From: Hedera helix
Taxonomy: Eukaryota > Streptophyta > Magnoliopsida > Apiales > Araliaceae
Reading direction: 5' to 3'
Length of the DNA stretch: 64,000 nt
NCBI GenBank assembly: GCA_947179155.2
Contig: OX359264.1
Span: 54,990,702-55,054,701 of the forward strand
Both the position numbers and the translations under genes were made by a program. Positions 22,404 through 36,180 of this stretch are shown here, piece by piece. The notes under the pieces were generated by a model. That model was not told the origin of the DNA. It ran no database searches and saw only the letters and a program-made list of their open reading frames with translations. The number at the start of each line of letters is the position of its first letter. The stretch's first letter is position 1.

Positions 22404-25000
22404 CTATTAATTCAAGTGTTTATAGATATACTCAATGATGAACAACTTGAATAAAACACAATAATATAAATAACTGTGAATGTTAGTGCTATGTGCTTGA
22501 TGTGTTTAATATGTATAAATATAACAATAATAATATTAAACACAAATAAGAAAGTAATATGTTAGCACATAAGAAAGTAATATGTTAGAACAATATATAT
22601 AAAGAAGTGTGTGTGTTAAGATGTGTAAAAGAACAATATATGAATGTATAACAATTTATATATTTTTTGCTCTTTTTATCACTTTCTACGTACCCCACTT
22701 GAAATCTAGTTTTGAGAATTTAAGATTGGAAGAGAATTGTGGACAATATTTGGCTTTTTGCTAGATTTGTAAGTTTGGAACGAATGAGGTATATCAATAT
22801 TTATAGGTAAGGAGAATTTTAAATAAATGACTAGTATTAATTAATTTAATTCAAAATATTTGATCCAATGGTTCACTATTCTCATAGTATTTATTTTTTC
22901 TTTCTAACTTATATGGCAGACATAATAAAAGTTTAAAGTATTTTTCATACCATGTGAAAGAAAGATTTTATATATCATTGAAATGTACTTTGTATAAAGT
23001 CAGGAGGTGAGAGAAAGTGTACTTATGATTAATTTAAAATATGTGATTTTTTTTTTGTCCAACTCATCAGTACTTGATAACATATAGAGATAATGAGAGA
23101 AAATACTTTTTGTTTCATCTAAGTGGAAAGAGAGATAAAGTAAAAAAAAATTGTCGAGGTCGAGGTGATTTTTTTTTTAACTTGAAAAATTGCATTTTGA
23201 ATGCATAAAAGAATTTGAGAAAATAATTATATGTAATATAAATCCAGGGAGATGATGACTCTATCCTAATTTTTCTAAAGGCTTTTAATTCTTATTTTGT
23301 TATCATCAAAACAGCATAATAATTTATACTTTTCAATTTAAATTTGAGCACAAAAAATAATTCAAATAAAAATACAAGTAGAATTTGAATAAGATTATAC
23401 TTGACTCGTTTAGGATTTGAACTATTCGAATTTTTTAGCATGATTCGATACATACTCAATTGATATGTATTCGAATAAATACTCGATACATTTTCCTAGA
23501 ATATATACATATATTAATATAAATTAGAATAATTAGTTTTTATTTTTTTAATATTAATTGTAATTTTATATTTGTCAAGTGTAATTTTAAATATATTTTC
23601 TAATTTCTAAGTAAAATAATAAGTTCAATTGGTAATTAAATGTGTTATAAAGTTATTTCCTATGTGGAGACATGAATTCGAGCTTAAATTTGAAGTTTGT
23701 AAATGGTTTGAATATAATTCGATCCGAGACGGATTGAATTCGAGTAATGGATATTCGAGTTGAGTCGAATTTAGTTAGAGTTTTTTAAATATAATTCGAA
23801 TTTGAGTCAAATCCGAATAAAAATTTAACCTTTTGAGCCGAATCCGAGTGCTCTATATTCGGTTCAGTTTGACTCATTTATACCCCTAAATAGAATACGA
23901 TGAAAATAAAAAGTTGGCCTTTTTACTCTTTAAATAGCGTCCATCCTTTTTCACTTTGATAGCCTGTAGAGAAAAAGGTGTTTTATAAGGAGATTGCAAT
24001 GGAAGTGGGTATCAAGAACAGACTCCTCAGGCCATTCTTTTCCTAAAGAAATTCCATCGCGTTAACAAAATTATGACTTGAAATGAGGGATTAATTAATA
24101 TCATATCCATTAAGGTATTTTAATTCCTATCTTTTGGGATTAAAAATTTATGAACCAAATTAAGCTTTAGTTTTTTTTAAAAATGACTGAAGTGTTCTAT
24201 TCTACTCATCTATACTCACACCAGTAAGAATACGATCTATTTGTTATTATTGGTAATAGTATATTAGTCCAAATGATAAAAAAAAAATTCCAATCCTTCG
24301 AATAATCTTGGAAAAAAAACCAAACAATACAGGTTTATTTTAAATTATTTTATGAATAATTTCATTCTAACCAAACATGTAAGTTGGATTATTTAATCGT
24401 AGAATTAATAGTCTTGAGATTATAATTCATGAGAATATAATGACGAAATTATAATCCTTACAAACGAATATGGCCTTAATAATTTCAGTTTAAGTGAATT
24501 CATAGCGGATGCCACCATGAATTTAAAATCACCAAGGGCTGCAGTACCAGCTGAGAATGTTCAAATATTAGAAGTGATCATAACTTCATCAGGGCATAGC
24601 AGCATGTTTCATGCCTCTTTTTGCTTGTGTAAAAAAAACTAAATTATTTGTTCGACTCTTCATTGTATAAAAAAACTTTGTTTCAGTGGATTTTATTATT
24701 TTTCATCCAATGTCTCTTTCTACTGAAGGAATCTCTCTTTTTATTGCCCCAAGGAATTGATTGATAAGGCTTTAAATTTAAAAAAATGAAAAATAAAAAT
24801 AAAGGGGAAGAAAATTAAGCTGAAAGTGGAGACAATCAGTGGGTTCTTCTTGATATGAGGAATTTTAAAGTTGCAGTTAAAAAAAGAGATTGAAATCATT
24901 TTTGAAAAGAAATTCATTAGGTCTTACCTGGAAGAGAACGACAACTTTTACTAAAGAATAACTGCTTTCCTGCGATTCATACACGTGGACGGTGGATAGC
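21531..25000. other. Long transposon-derived spacer with (AT)n and hAT-like remnant
   Basis: A pure (AT)n run lies at 22333-22401. Around 23380-23890 there are many GAATTCGAGT/ACTCGAATTC-type words ending in a TATACCCCTAAA terminus. That is typical of hAT-like elements whose ends read TAGGGGT, but no left terminus or target duplication was found. No gene is supported. The 77-codon ORF across the AT run is microsatellite translation. Confidence 0.45.
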
Positions 25001-25030
25001 TAGCCTCCATCTTCTCCTTCCATTATAAAT
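24982..25030 (+). promoter_or_regulatory. Core promoter of the first metallothionein gene
   Basis: A G-box CACGTG (24982-24987) followed by GACGGTGGATAG lies 42 bases upstream of a strong TATA box TATAAAT (25024-25030). The start codon follows 110 bases later. The same CACGTG-GGTGGATAG-pyrimidine tract-TATAAATA arrangement recurs at 27940-27997 and, diverged, at 53274-53324, so the block is conserved among the metallothionein copies. G-boxes bind bZIP/bHLH factors (ABA, light); that role is inferred. Confidence 0.7.
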
Positions 25031-25139
25031 AGAGCTGTTGAATGCACCACAGAACTCAACCTGATCACTGAGTATTGCTTAATACATAGTCTAGTAATAA
25101 CCTTTTCTTAGTCATTCTCTTATTTTCCATCCGACGAAA

Positions 25140-25542
25140 ATGTCTTGCTGTTCAGGAAACTGCGGCTGCGGTTCTGGCTGCAAGTGCGGCAGTGGCTGTG
25201 GAGGGTAAATTTTAGATACTTCTTATAGAACCACTTAATTTTCTTTTAGATCATTTATTATTATTATTTTTGTCTAAATTTTTTATTTAATTGCAGATGT
25301 GGAATGTACCCTGATGTGGAAAAGACCACAACTGCAACCATCATTGCTGGGGTTGCACCAAAGAAAATGTAGGTTTGATGAAAAATAGGTCTTTTAATTT
25401 AAGCGTTCATTTTGTTTTTAACTTGTGCATGATTTGACACCATTACAGGCTCTCTGAGGGTTCCGAGATGAGCTTTGCAGCTGAAGGAGGGCATGCCTGC
25501 AAGTGCGGACCAAACTGCAAGTGTGACCCATGCAACTGTTAA
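25140..25542 (+). CDS. MT2: Type 2 metallothionein (copy 1, canonical cysteines)
   Basis: Three exons, 25140-25204, 25297-25368 and 25449-25542, join in frame to 76 residues. The N-terminal domain begins MSCCSGNCGCGSGCKCG and holds eight Cys (3, 4, 8, 10, 14, 16, 20, 23). A Cys-free linker of about 40 residues contains MYPDVEK and GVAPKKM. The C-terminal domain ACKCGPNCKCDPCNC has six Cys. Fourteen Cys in this spacing, including the MSCC start, define plant type 2 metallothioneins: small cytosolic proteins that bind Cu(I), Zn(II) and Cd(II) and buffer redox state. The two-intron structure and the 25140 ATG fit the family; a strong TATA box lies 110 bases upstream. The ORF is too short and split to be found as one open frame. 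A second gene copy lies at 53412. Confidence 0.95.
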
Positions 25543-27900
25543 TGATCATATGGAGCGAGTACCAAACAAAGCAGCTACTAATTAATTGTCTTTCTGTTTG
25601 AAGGCATAATGTGATAATTTCTATAATAATGCAGCCTTAAGTACTGCTGCAATTTCCAGTCTTGGATTTGTGCGATGTCTTAGGCTTCTTTGTTGGTGCT
25701 TTATATAACTATGTTGTTCTCTGCTTTGTTGGTATTAAAAGTATAATTAATTTACTATGTGTGAAGGAGTTATGAACTGTGTGACGGAACAAATGACATT
25801 AATATTATCTCCTTAAATATTGTTAATCTGTTATCACTAGCAATTTTTTTCACAGAATTTGTTATAGCTTATTTATTTGCTGGTTTGCTCAAGGAATCTG
25901 GTCACCCTTCTTTTGGTTGGTGGTAGATGATCAAATGATTTGACTTTTCTATTTTTATTATTTATTTTTTTTCACTTTGATTTTTTTTGTAAATGATGAG
26001 ATTTGGATCTTGAGTTTGCTGGAAATAACACCCACCATTACAACCAGACCAGACATGCGTGAATTAAGTAACAAGTTTCAGAATCAGTTCGATAACCAAA
26101 TGGAGGGTGGCTTTGGTCTGAAGATCGACTCTTTGAAGTTCACATGTAGGATGTAGCTTTTATATACAGTCAAATGAACAGAGTACTGTATTAGAAAGAA
26201 CAAGGTTTTAAGCTCTACCGGTAGCACACTTTCTCAGCCAAATCGACCCTGCATGTGGTTGTTGCAACAGTACTCCCAACAACTCATTAATATGGATAAA
26301 TACTCATATATATATATGAGTGAAATCATAACAACCGGTTGCTATGACTACTGTTCCAGTAACCCAAAATTAACTTAAAAAAATCTTTGTCGCTAGAGGC
26401 TCTAGCGACAGAACTCAAAAAAAATTAGAAGCTGTCGCTAAAAGCTCTAGCAGCAATTTCGAATTTTTTTTTTTTGGCCTTGCCACTAGAGCTTCTAGCA
26501 GCAGGGACTCCCACAGTAAAAATGTCCCTCTGTTTTGATTGCCGAAACAATAGCCCAACAATCGATTGCTGTGGATGCGACCCTTTTATATATATATATA
26601 TATATGTTAGATTATATTCATCCTGATCCACTTACTGAGAAGTTATACATTATATTACTGTGTAGAATATCTTTGCTTGAACTTTGAAGTCAAAAGGGGT
26701 AGAAAGAGTGGTTTTGATACTTTCGATATAACAACAATGCCAGGGCCAACTGAGAACTTAACTTTTCTGCAAAAACAGAAAAGCAAGAAAAGCTCATCAT
26801 CAAAATATCTTTTTTCATGTGGATGAACCTTAGTAAAAACATTTGTTGTTTTTTCAAAATGGTTAAAAGTAAATGGACTCTTATTTAATTTCTTATCAGT
26901 TCAGTTCTTAACAAAATATTATCAACATCTAATCGACTTCCAAATTATGATCAGGCATGCATATATCTCTTGATGGTGCTCGCCAAGAATTCATTTTGCA
27001 GATCATCTTCCGTATATATTGTCTCATCACTTGCATGTGCTTCTCATTAACCAAGAAGATAAAAGATTAAGATGTAATTTCGACTGGACTATTTTCTAGC
27101 TTAGGTAAGTGCAAGTGGCCAGATCATACTATTATTTTGAAACTAGTAGTTTTTTCCACTACTACAAATTTCTATACAAGATCTTAAACTTAGACATGTC
27201 AGCATGACCTATATATGCTACATATATAGCACTTCATGAGTTTAAGTCAAACGCAAAATAGTGATTCTTATCTAGGCATACTTTGGCAATTTCAAATCCT
27301 ATGGCGCCATAGATAAGCCAAGTCTAGAGGGGCTTATCAACCTAAACCTGCAAATTAAGCAGGAACTCCACCTGAGAGTTTCAAAACAAGTATTTGATCA
27401 TGACTGCGTATGTGCAAATCACCATGCTCCGCGTCTCTGCCATAAGTTTTTAGTAGTCCCTTCATTCTAAAATTAGAGATATAGTAAAAAAACGACTTTT
27501 AAAGATAATTTATTTCTCCAAACCTATCCCTAAATTAACTATGAATGTAGTAGTTGTGGCACGATAGACCGTATCTAAAGTATTAGTAAGTACATCTTCT
27601 TCTGCATATGCAACAAGTTGCACAAATATGTTTTATTTTCAAGTAACATTTTCTTTTCCCTTCCAGAGTCACTTTCCACTGAAAATAACCCCCCTCCGCC
27701 TTTTCAATTCCCTCTGGTATGCTAGATAAGACTTTTGATTAACAATACACAGTAGGTAGGTACAGATGAATTTTTTTAATAAATTAGCAGTAAACAAGAT
27801 ATCAGTTAATCTTATCTTGTTTGACAGTTGACAACGAGAGGTAGCTGCATTTAGTTGAAATTTATCAGGCGTTGTGTAGGAAAGATCAGCATCACTATGC
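25543..27900. other. Metallothionein 3' flank and repeat-derived spacer
   Basis: The 3' UTR of the metallothionein gene probably runs to about 25760. At 26255-26590 a set of short hairpins (GTCGCTAGAGGCTCTAGCGAC, GCTAAAAGCTCTAGCAGC, CACTAGAGCTTCTAGCAGC) and loosely inverted flanks (GCATGTGGTTGTTGC against CAATCGATTGCTGTGGATGC) look like a decayed hairpin transposon. Remaining sequence shows no gene. Confidence 0.4.
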
Positions 27901-27904
27901 CAAA

Positions 27905-28085
27905 GAACTATCATATGGTAACGATACTTCGGCTTCGTACACGTGTACGGTGGATAGCCTCTCTCTCTCTCTCTCTCTTCTCTTGCATTATAAATAAGAG
28001 CGATTGACTCCATTCTAGGAATCAGGCTCAAGTGTGCTCGAGTGACTTCAGAAACCTTTTCTATAGCATTATATCAACAAGAGTT
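27905..28085 (+). pseudogene. Orphan metallothionein promoter and leader without coding region
   Basis: The block reads CACGTG (27940-27945), TACGGTGGATAG, a CT repeat, TATAAATAA (27989-27997), then a leader with CTCAAGTGTGCTCGAGTG and AACCTTTTCTATAGCATTAT. It parallels the promoter and 5' UTR of the metallothionein gene at 25140 element by element: CACGTG, GACGGTGGATAG, pyrimidines, TATAAATA, AACCTTTTCTTAGTCATTCT. Similarity ends about where the ATG should be; no MSC-type exon or any Cys-rich exon follows up to 28738. It is a truncated gene copy that may keep promoter activity. The minus-strand ORF over it is a shadow. Confidence 0.72.
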
Positions 28086-28738
28086 CCGCTACATATAATA
28101 AATTTCTGTCGAACACATTATAATTTTGTAGGATTTTTATATGTAATTTAGTGTGTAGGCAGACTGCTATTTATAATGAATTAGAGTAAACTGAATGAAA
28201 TAAGTTATAGTAATTAAGTTCATGAATTATTAAAACCAATGTAAAATATTAAGGGACACCAAATGCATATTTATAATAATTAGGCTCATGAATAATAAAA
28301 ACCAATGTAAAATACTAAGGCACACCAAATGTATATCACTCATTGATTGATATATATAAATTTTAGCTCAATTCTTAGTATCAAAGAATATATTGTATCT
28401 TTAATAGTAAATATGTAATAAAGTTTTGTGAAATTTTACCTCATTTTCCTAAAGACTTGTTCATAATTATCTCAGCTAGTACTTATTCTAGATAATTTTG
28501 GTATTAAATTTGATTGAATGTTTCACAAATATTACAAGTCTAAATATACACTTGCAAAAGAAAATTAAATTAACATTCATATTAATGGTCTAGTCAATTT
28601 AATTAGTTATATTTATAAATTTCGTTCAGATATATGTTTGAGTTGTTAATTTATTAATCTTCACAATGTCTTTGAATAATCCTTTTCGATAATTTTTGAA
28701 CTCATTTAATTTATAAATAAGAGTTTCTTGCTCAACGT
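28086..28738. other. AT-rich spacer ending in a hAT target site
   Basis: There is no supported gene. A ~75-base sequence (AGTTCATGAATTATTAAAACCAATGTAAAATATTAAGG) recurs at about 28215 and 28285 as an imperfect direct repeat. The last eight bases, CTCAACGT (28731-28738), form the left target duplication of the element that follows. Confidence 0.55.
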
Positions 28739-30178
28739 TAGACATGCACAATAAGTCAGCTTGATTTAGTCTGACCTGGGTCTATTAGGTCTTGGACTTT
28801 GGCCAGACCAGGTCATTGACTTAGGCTTGCCAGGTCAGACTAGGCCAGGACTTGGCCGCTGGGTGGTAGTCTAGTTAGGCTTGTAGGTCAGGCTTAGGCA
28901 GGTCTGGTCCTTCCCTCTCTTTTTTTCTTTTAATGTTAAATATTAGATATTAAAAATATAAATTAATAAAATTTTGTAAAAATGATGCAAGATTTTTTAG
29001 ATTTATTTTAACATTCTACTACAGACCAATATAAGTTGGATGATTAAAACAAAAATAAATATATTCCTCTTAAATTAAAAAATATATATAATTTAAATGT
29101 AACTGAAAAATATAAAGCAAATTGTCTTCCTAAATATGTGTCTACTATGCATAGTTTGTCTTCATAGAAAATATAATTTAAATACAATTTACTGCAATAC
29201 ATATGACTATAATTGCAAAATAAAATTAACTTATCATATATTACACTTTTATATTTTGAATATAAAGTTAGTTTCTATTTTATTTTTTTAATACTAGGAT
29301 CAGTTGGACATATATTTTGTAAAATTTAAATACACATATATCTTTTCTTTTATGGCCATTAAACACTTATATAGTTATATCTCAAGTATTATTTTCAATA
29401 GTTTTTTAATTGTTTCATGGAATTATTCTTTAAATTAATTGCTACAATAAAATACCAAAAAAACAAAACAAAATCATACATTCCCCTAAGAATTTAGCAT
29501 ATCCAAATTAATGAAGAACATGAGTATTTACAAGAAACTAACTTATTATTAATATTTAATATTAAAAGTTAGTTTATTAATGTATTAATTAATGCTAATA
29601 TTTAACATTAGAAGTATCAAGAAATATTAATAGAATTTTAATGTTAAATAATAGTAATTTAGTATTTACAATAAACTAACTTATTATTAATATTTAATCA
29701 ACTAAGTAACTAACTTATTATTAATGTTAAATATACTAACTAGTTCTATTTATTGAAGATGTATATTAATTAAATATATTGACAAGAAATCAAGAATGAA
29801 TAATTAAAACTTTAAATTTTATTGTATTAATTAAAACTAATATATTATAGTTTATAAATTACAATAAGAAATAAATAAAAAAATTATATTTTATTGATGA
29901 ATAATTATAACTTTAAACTTTAAAAATTACAAATAATTAGATAAAGAATCAAGTCAAATCTCAGGTCGGACCAGGCCAAACTAGGTCTAAGGTCAGGCTC
30001 AAGGTTAGACCAGACTATGTTTTTTTGCAGGTTAGATAATATTTTTGTCTTAAAAAAAAGGCATTTTCAAGCCTTCCAGGTCAGGCATGACCGGTTCAAA
30101 CCTTGATCAGGCCAGACTTTGATCAGACCGTTCTCGGGCCAGATCTAAGCCATGTCGTAAGCCTTTTGTGCATCCTTA
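28739..30178. mobile_element. Non-autonomous hAT-like transposon, 1,440 bp
   Basis: Ends TAGACATGCACAA and TTGTGCATCCTTA are inverted repeats (11 of 13 positions). Flanks are CTCAACGT (28731-28738) and CTCAACAT (30179-30186), an 8-bp target duplication with one substitution, as expected for hAT. Both subterminal regions are crowded with short words such as CAGGTCAGGC, GGCCAGAC and GGTCAGGCT in both orientations, typical of hAT transposase-binding repeats. The interior is AT-rich, with no transposase ORF. Confidence 0.8.
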
Positions 30179-33100
30179 CTCAACATATTTGTTAATTTAA
30201 TTAATGTCTTGAAAGAAATCTAGGTTATGCATATATTTGTGTGTGAGTGAATTGACATGGTGTGATTAATGTTTTATTAGAAGGAAAAGTTATTTGTATA
30301 TGCATGACTAGCTAGGTTGAATTGAGAAAGTGTGATGGATTTTAACATACATGCTGTTGAAGGTTGTTTTGATTTGATGATGATAATTGTGGTGCAAAAA
30401 TGATTGTGGTAAATGTGTTTACATGGTTGATTGTCAATGTGTATCTGACAAAGTGCTTATGTGTTAATGTGCTTATGTGCTTAAGTGATTATGTGCGTAG
30501 ATACTATGAAAATGCTTATGTGCTTAAGTGATTATGTGCGTAGATACTCTGAAAATGCTTATGTGCTTAAATGACAAAGTGATTATATGTTAATCAAATT
30601 ATGTGTCTATATGATCATGTGTGTATGATATTTTACCTATGTCTAAATAATGTAAATCCAGACACTTGTTTAACACAAATATGATCTTGCTAAAAACTAT
30701 CTTGTCTTATAAAAGAAAATGAAAGTTATCCGGTTCAAATGTTGTAAAGTCATTTTAAAAGATATTTGTGTACAAAGGACTTAGATTTTAAAGATCAGAA
30801 ATGTTAGGTTGATCTTTCAGTAGGAGTCACTTTGCATAAAAGATGTATGATATAAACAGAGTAGCATAAGAATGTATCATTGCTGTATTTATGTATGACA
30901 GAGTCTGTAAAGTCCTTTCGATATATAATGATGTAATAATGTAAGAAAGGACTTAGTTAGAAAAGATCAAATCTGTTAGGTTGATCTTATGGTAGATCTG
31001 ATCAGTCTATATGATCGTAGAACGGACTCTACGATTCCAAGCAATAAAGACTCAACGATTCAGTATAAATCGTAGAGTGAACTATATGACTCCTTACCAG
31101 GATAACTCTACGATCTTCAAAGAGATTCAGATGTGCAGGAGGTCTACTGAATATACAAGCTAAATTGAAGAACTGATCAAGTACAAATCGTAGAGCTGAA
31201 CTCTACGATCGTTGAACCGTCAGCAAAACTAGCCAGTAGTTAACGAGTATCAGAGAATAAATGTACTCTACGATACAATCAATCTTGCAAGATCGTAGAG
31301 TAAATTTGAAGAACAAACACATACGAGAACTATACGATTTGCGCAGTTAGAAGAAATCATAGAGTGAAACTGGATGTCAAAATCAATACAGAAGACTGTT
31401 CTACACATAGAACAATCGTTGAGTAGAAATAAAGAATGTGCTAACTGAGACAACAACTCAACGATTCCACTAAAGCACTGCAGTCAGCAACTTCACGACT
31501 AATGCAGAAGGACAAGCTAAATAGAACGGAATCATAATGCAAAGCATAGCAGGCAAACTCTACAATCTGAACACAACAGCAAGATCGCAGAGTAAAAGAG
31601 AAGATCGCTCCAACTCAACCATTTTACCCGACATACTTCAAATAACGAGTGGAACTGAATTCGTAGAGTCCAAATGAGCAGACAATCACTCTACGAATTC
31701 AATAAGCAACAAAGAATCATAACTGCAATATGGTGCGAGAGGAGAATGCATTTGTGACACCCCAGGATTTTACAAAAATTTTAAATAAGGATTATGAATA
31801 ATTAGGTGAAGGTTATAAAACAAAACCTAGTTAAATGATTAAATGAGATTATTATGTGATTAACTTGATTTAGTAAGTGATAAATGTGCTAAATGTGACC
31901 TGTGTGGTTGAAATGGTACAGATGGATCCGTTGAAGATTTGAAGTGTCTGAGAGACTTGAGATATGATGGAATAGGAAATGAATATGAACTTTGATGATT
32001 AAATGGTAATATAATGGTAATATGAATGCTTAAGATCAACGATTTAGGGTAATGCCTACATTAAGGCCATGTGAAGAGAATCAACGTAGAACATTGTTGT
32101 GATTAGCAAGTGATGACCTGAATATATGAAAATGTATATATATATAAGTGTATGTTTGTAATTGACGTATTAAAGATAGGAGAATTTAACGTTTAAGAAA
32201 ATATTGGAATAAGAAATGAGCATGTGAATTGATGTTTAGTTATGAATGTTAATAACGAGTTTAAGAAATGGTCCTAGAGAGGCGAGGTGATGAGAACGAG
32301 AAATGGAGATATGTATGTATGTGCAGTTAAGAAGGAACCGTATGATTAAATCGGTTATTATAGGTTTATAGAAGGTTAAGCGTACGATATGCGTATATGT
32401 GAAAATTATGAAGAAAATGGTTATTATTGATGGGAATGAGGCGAGTAATTAAACTACTCGTAAATGCAGAAGGTAATATCTCGAGAGTGTGAAGAAAGAA
32501 TATTGCATGCAAGAATGTTGAGAATTAGCGTGATGTATGTTATGTCAATTAACGGAAGGACGTTAGGGTCATAAAAAAGATATTATGAGATTAAAGAATA
32601 AATATTAATGGAATTCGATAAATTGGTCGAGGTGTGCTTCTCGAGGAAGCAGTTATTGGAAAAAGATGAGTTTTATGACTATTAGAAAGGTCGGAAGTGA
32701 AATTGTGAAATGTGGAATCAAGAAAGTTTGTAAAGAACGATATTTATATTTTATGGTGAAAAAGGAAGTTGTTTAGTCACATTACGATTAATTAGCAAAC
32801 GAAGCTATAAAATGAGGCTACGTGGACGTAACATGACGGTAAACGAATGACCTAATCGGTCGATTGGAAGAAGAACCAATTTAAACGATTATGAAACGAA
32901 GTAGTGGGGAAAAATGTATGAAAGTCTAGATATGTGGGGGAAAAGTTGAAAGAAATGAAAGTTTAGTTAATTTGGCAATTTACCAAAATGCCCCTCAACA
33001 ATTCAAATAATAACCATTATGTCCTAAAAAGGGAAAATGACCGAAATACCCTCGACAATTTGGATAATGACTTAGGTGTCCCAAGTGGCGAAATGACAAG

Positions 33101-36100
33101 AACGTCCCTCACTTATCATGTGAAATGAGCAAAACACCCTTGGAAGTATTAACTATGGTTAATTGCTTAACCAAGTCTAGTTAAGCCTTATTAAACTTAT
33201 CAAAGCTAAGCAAACTTACTCATTTTCATCGCTTTGCTGGAAAACAATTGCCCTAAGAGAGAGAAACGTGAGAAGCCATAGAACTTGAGAGAAAAGCTTG
33301 AAATCATGGAGCATGAAAGCTTAAATGATCATGGAGCAAGAAGGAAAAATGAAGTACTCATCAAGACAAAGCTTTTTATGCAAAGAAGTTAGTCATCAAG
33401 TAAGGTATAACCATGTTCAAAATTTAGAACTTAGAATTTATAAGTTTAAATGGAAGTTTAAGTATAGCCATACATGTATCTTTCAAATACATGGTTTGAT
33501 TATGGAGTTTATGTGAGTTATATGCTATATGTTTAGTAAGTCATGAAACCCTAAGTTCCAAAGTAGTAGAATAAGGTTGATGAACTATCCATGTTCTTAT
33601 TCAAGGCTAGAAATTATGATTCATGGATGATTATATGTTATTTGTTAGAAATATAGATGAAACCCTAAATAAGGGTGTTGATTATGTGAGAAGCATGCAT
33701 AAATTCATGCTAGATGATTTCAAAGAAACATAAATGGAAGAAAAATATGTTTTGTTAGTGAAAAGTCAAATATTAGGCTATACTTTTTGTGTAGATAACG
33801 GAATAATCTGTAAAGTGCACTAGAATGTGCATATGGAAGTTATATGGACGTATAAAGTCGTTAATTGAGTATGTGATAGCCTATGTGGAGCTTGGAGATT
33901 TAAATGTCAACTTGAGTTTAAGTTTGAAATTTGAAAGTTTTGAAAAGTTAAGGAAAATCCGGATTAAAGGTGGCTTTTGGCAATTTTGGGTAATTAAAGG
34001 CAAACTGAAGTCACATGACTTTTTTTCATGTTATTACATGTGTTCACGTTGATTTGGTAATCAACGGAAGGAAATTTGAATGAAAATGGGTTTCGAACGA
34101 TCGAAATTGATCGTTTCGATCCTAAACGGATTTTAACGGACAAAACTCGTCTCGTGCGAACTTTTATGGTTTTAAAAGTTGAGAAATGTCATTTATGACC
34201 TAAGTGAACTATGTCAAGTGTTAGAATTGAGTTTTAAAGCCTATGGCAAAAAAAAAAATCACAAAGTTGCAAAAGTTGGTTTTCAAAGTTCAGAAAATTT
34301 TCTAAGTGTTGAACTGTTGAGAACAGGCCTCCTATGGACTAGTGTATCTATGATTTAGAGAAGACAAATGAGGCAAGTAAAATTTTTATAAAATACTATG
34401 GTATGAGGTCTACATGTGTACCAAATTTGGTGTCAATTGGATGTACGGTTAAAGAATTAAAATTCACCAAAGCAGCAGCAAAAATCAAAATTTCAGATTT
34501 CTGGGCCACGACCGGGGCCAAGTTTGGCTGAGAGGTCACGGTCGGGGCCGTGGTTTCTTAGGCCAAAATCCGGCTGGGGCCATGGATGACAGAGTTTAAA
34601 AAAATGATATTTTTGACCCAAAATGAAATGTTTTGATTCTAAATGATGGAGATAAGTTATGTAAACCCTAGATTGATAAAAATGGACTACGTAAAGGGTG
34701 TTAAGGTATAATGAGATAATTAATGGCATAATGTAACATGCCTAAAGCTAAGTTAAAGCATGCTAAAGGTTATGAAAAAGGTCGGGAACGAACTAGGATG
34801 TATTATTAACCTATGTAAGGTATAATACATCAAATGTGAAATGATTTGAGACGAATGGTCGTGTATTTATGGAATTAGTTTGATAAGTTATACAAGTTTA
34901 TGATCTTATAATGACATATAAGTTATATATTGACAGATAGAGTTTGAAATGAGTAAGCCGACAAGACGGATAACGAAGAATGATTGAGGAAGTACAGGTT
35001 AAATATATAAAGGCGTACAGACAAGTTTTTCAGACTTAAGTGTATTAGATATTCTATGTGAGCTACGTGATAGCCTGTGAGTTGAATGTGCCTTATGTGC
35101 AACTATGTGGATTAAATTGCTAAGTGAACTACGTGACATTAAGCATAGTATGTTAAGGTAAGGGATGCATGACGCATATTTGGAATTGTGAGCATGAAAG
35201 GTGTTATCTGAATTACTTGCTGAGCTTTATGCTCATTCTTGCTATAAACTAACTTTTCAGGTAGAGTACAAGAAGGCCGGATGTTCCGGTTAAGCTAAGG
35301 TAAGGAAAGTGAATGCATGGATAAGCACGGGCAAAGTTGTTATATGTAAATGGTATAAATGCAAGTGATGTATGTAAGACCCCGAATTTTATGAAATACA
35401 AAATTTAATTTTTCTTCATATATATTTTTTTGAAACAGTAAGTGGTTAAATTAACAAAATTGAAAGTTAAGGATGTTATGTGCAAATTTTATTTTGTCGG
35501 ACAATATTCGCTTTGTCGGGGAATATTCGTTTGGTCGGGGAATATTCGTGCCGTACGACGGCGCCGAAATAATAAATTATTGGTGGACCCCACAACGGAA
35601 TATTTGTCGGATATAGAAAACGACAGAAGTAACCTTTTTAAATAAAAATAGTCAACGGAACTGTTAAAATACCGGTGATAAAAGAATAGTAGCATACGGT
35701 AGTTTATGGTATTTCTGTAGCACACGGTACTCTACAGTAACACACGGTATTGCATAGTGTCTCATATTATTGGTCTGATAATTGACACCGTAACTGTTAC
35801 GCATCATTTCATCGATAATTGTCACTGCATAATATTTTATATTATCAATTCAATAATTGTTGTTACACAGTATTTTGCATTATTGATTTAATAATTATCA
35901 TTACACTGTATTTTATATCATTGAGTCAATAATTGTTGTTGCACTGTTTTTAAAATTATTGAACCTAATAATTGTCACAGTAACATATGCACAGTAATTC
36001 ACATTATTGAATCAATAATTGTCATTACACAGTAACGTATGCTTTATTTTACATTATTGTTATCTCTATTATGATGTTATTTAAACAGTTGTATTTCATT

Positions 36101-36180
36101 AATTTATTGACTTGATATCTAAGAGCTAACTATACTGTATTTATAACAATTAGTCATAATAATTGAATTGATAAAGTTAT

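Noticed and set aside
22221..22454. ORF with long Ile-Tyr repeat
   Set aside because: Direct translation of the (AT)n microsatellite.
21036..23892. A 2.85-kb hAT element from TATAGGGGGG to TATACCCCTAAA
   Set aside because: The right end looks hAT-like, but the left end does not match it as an inverted repeat and no 8-bp duplication was found.
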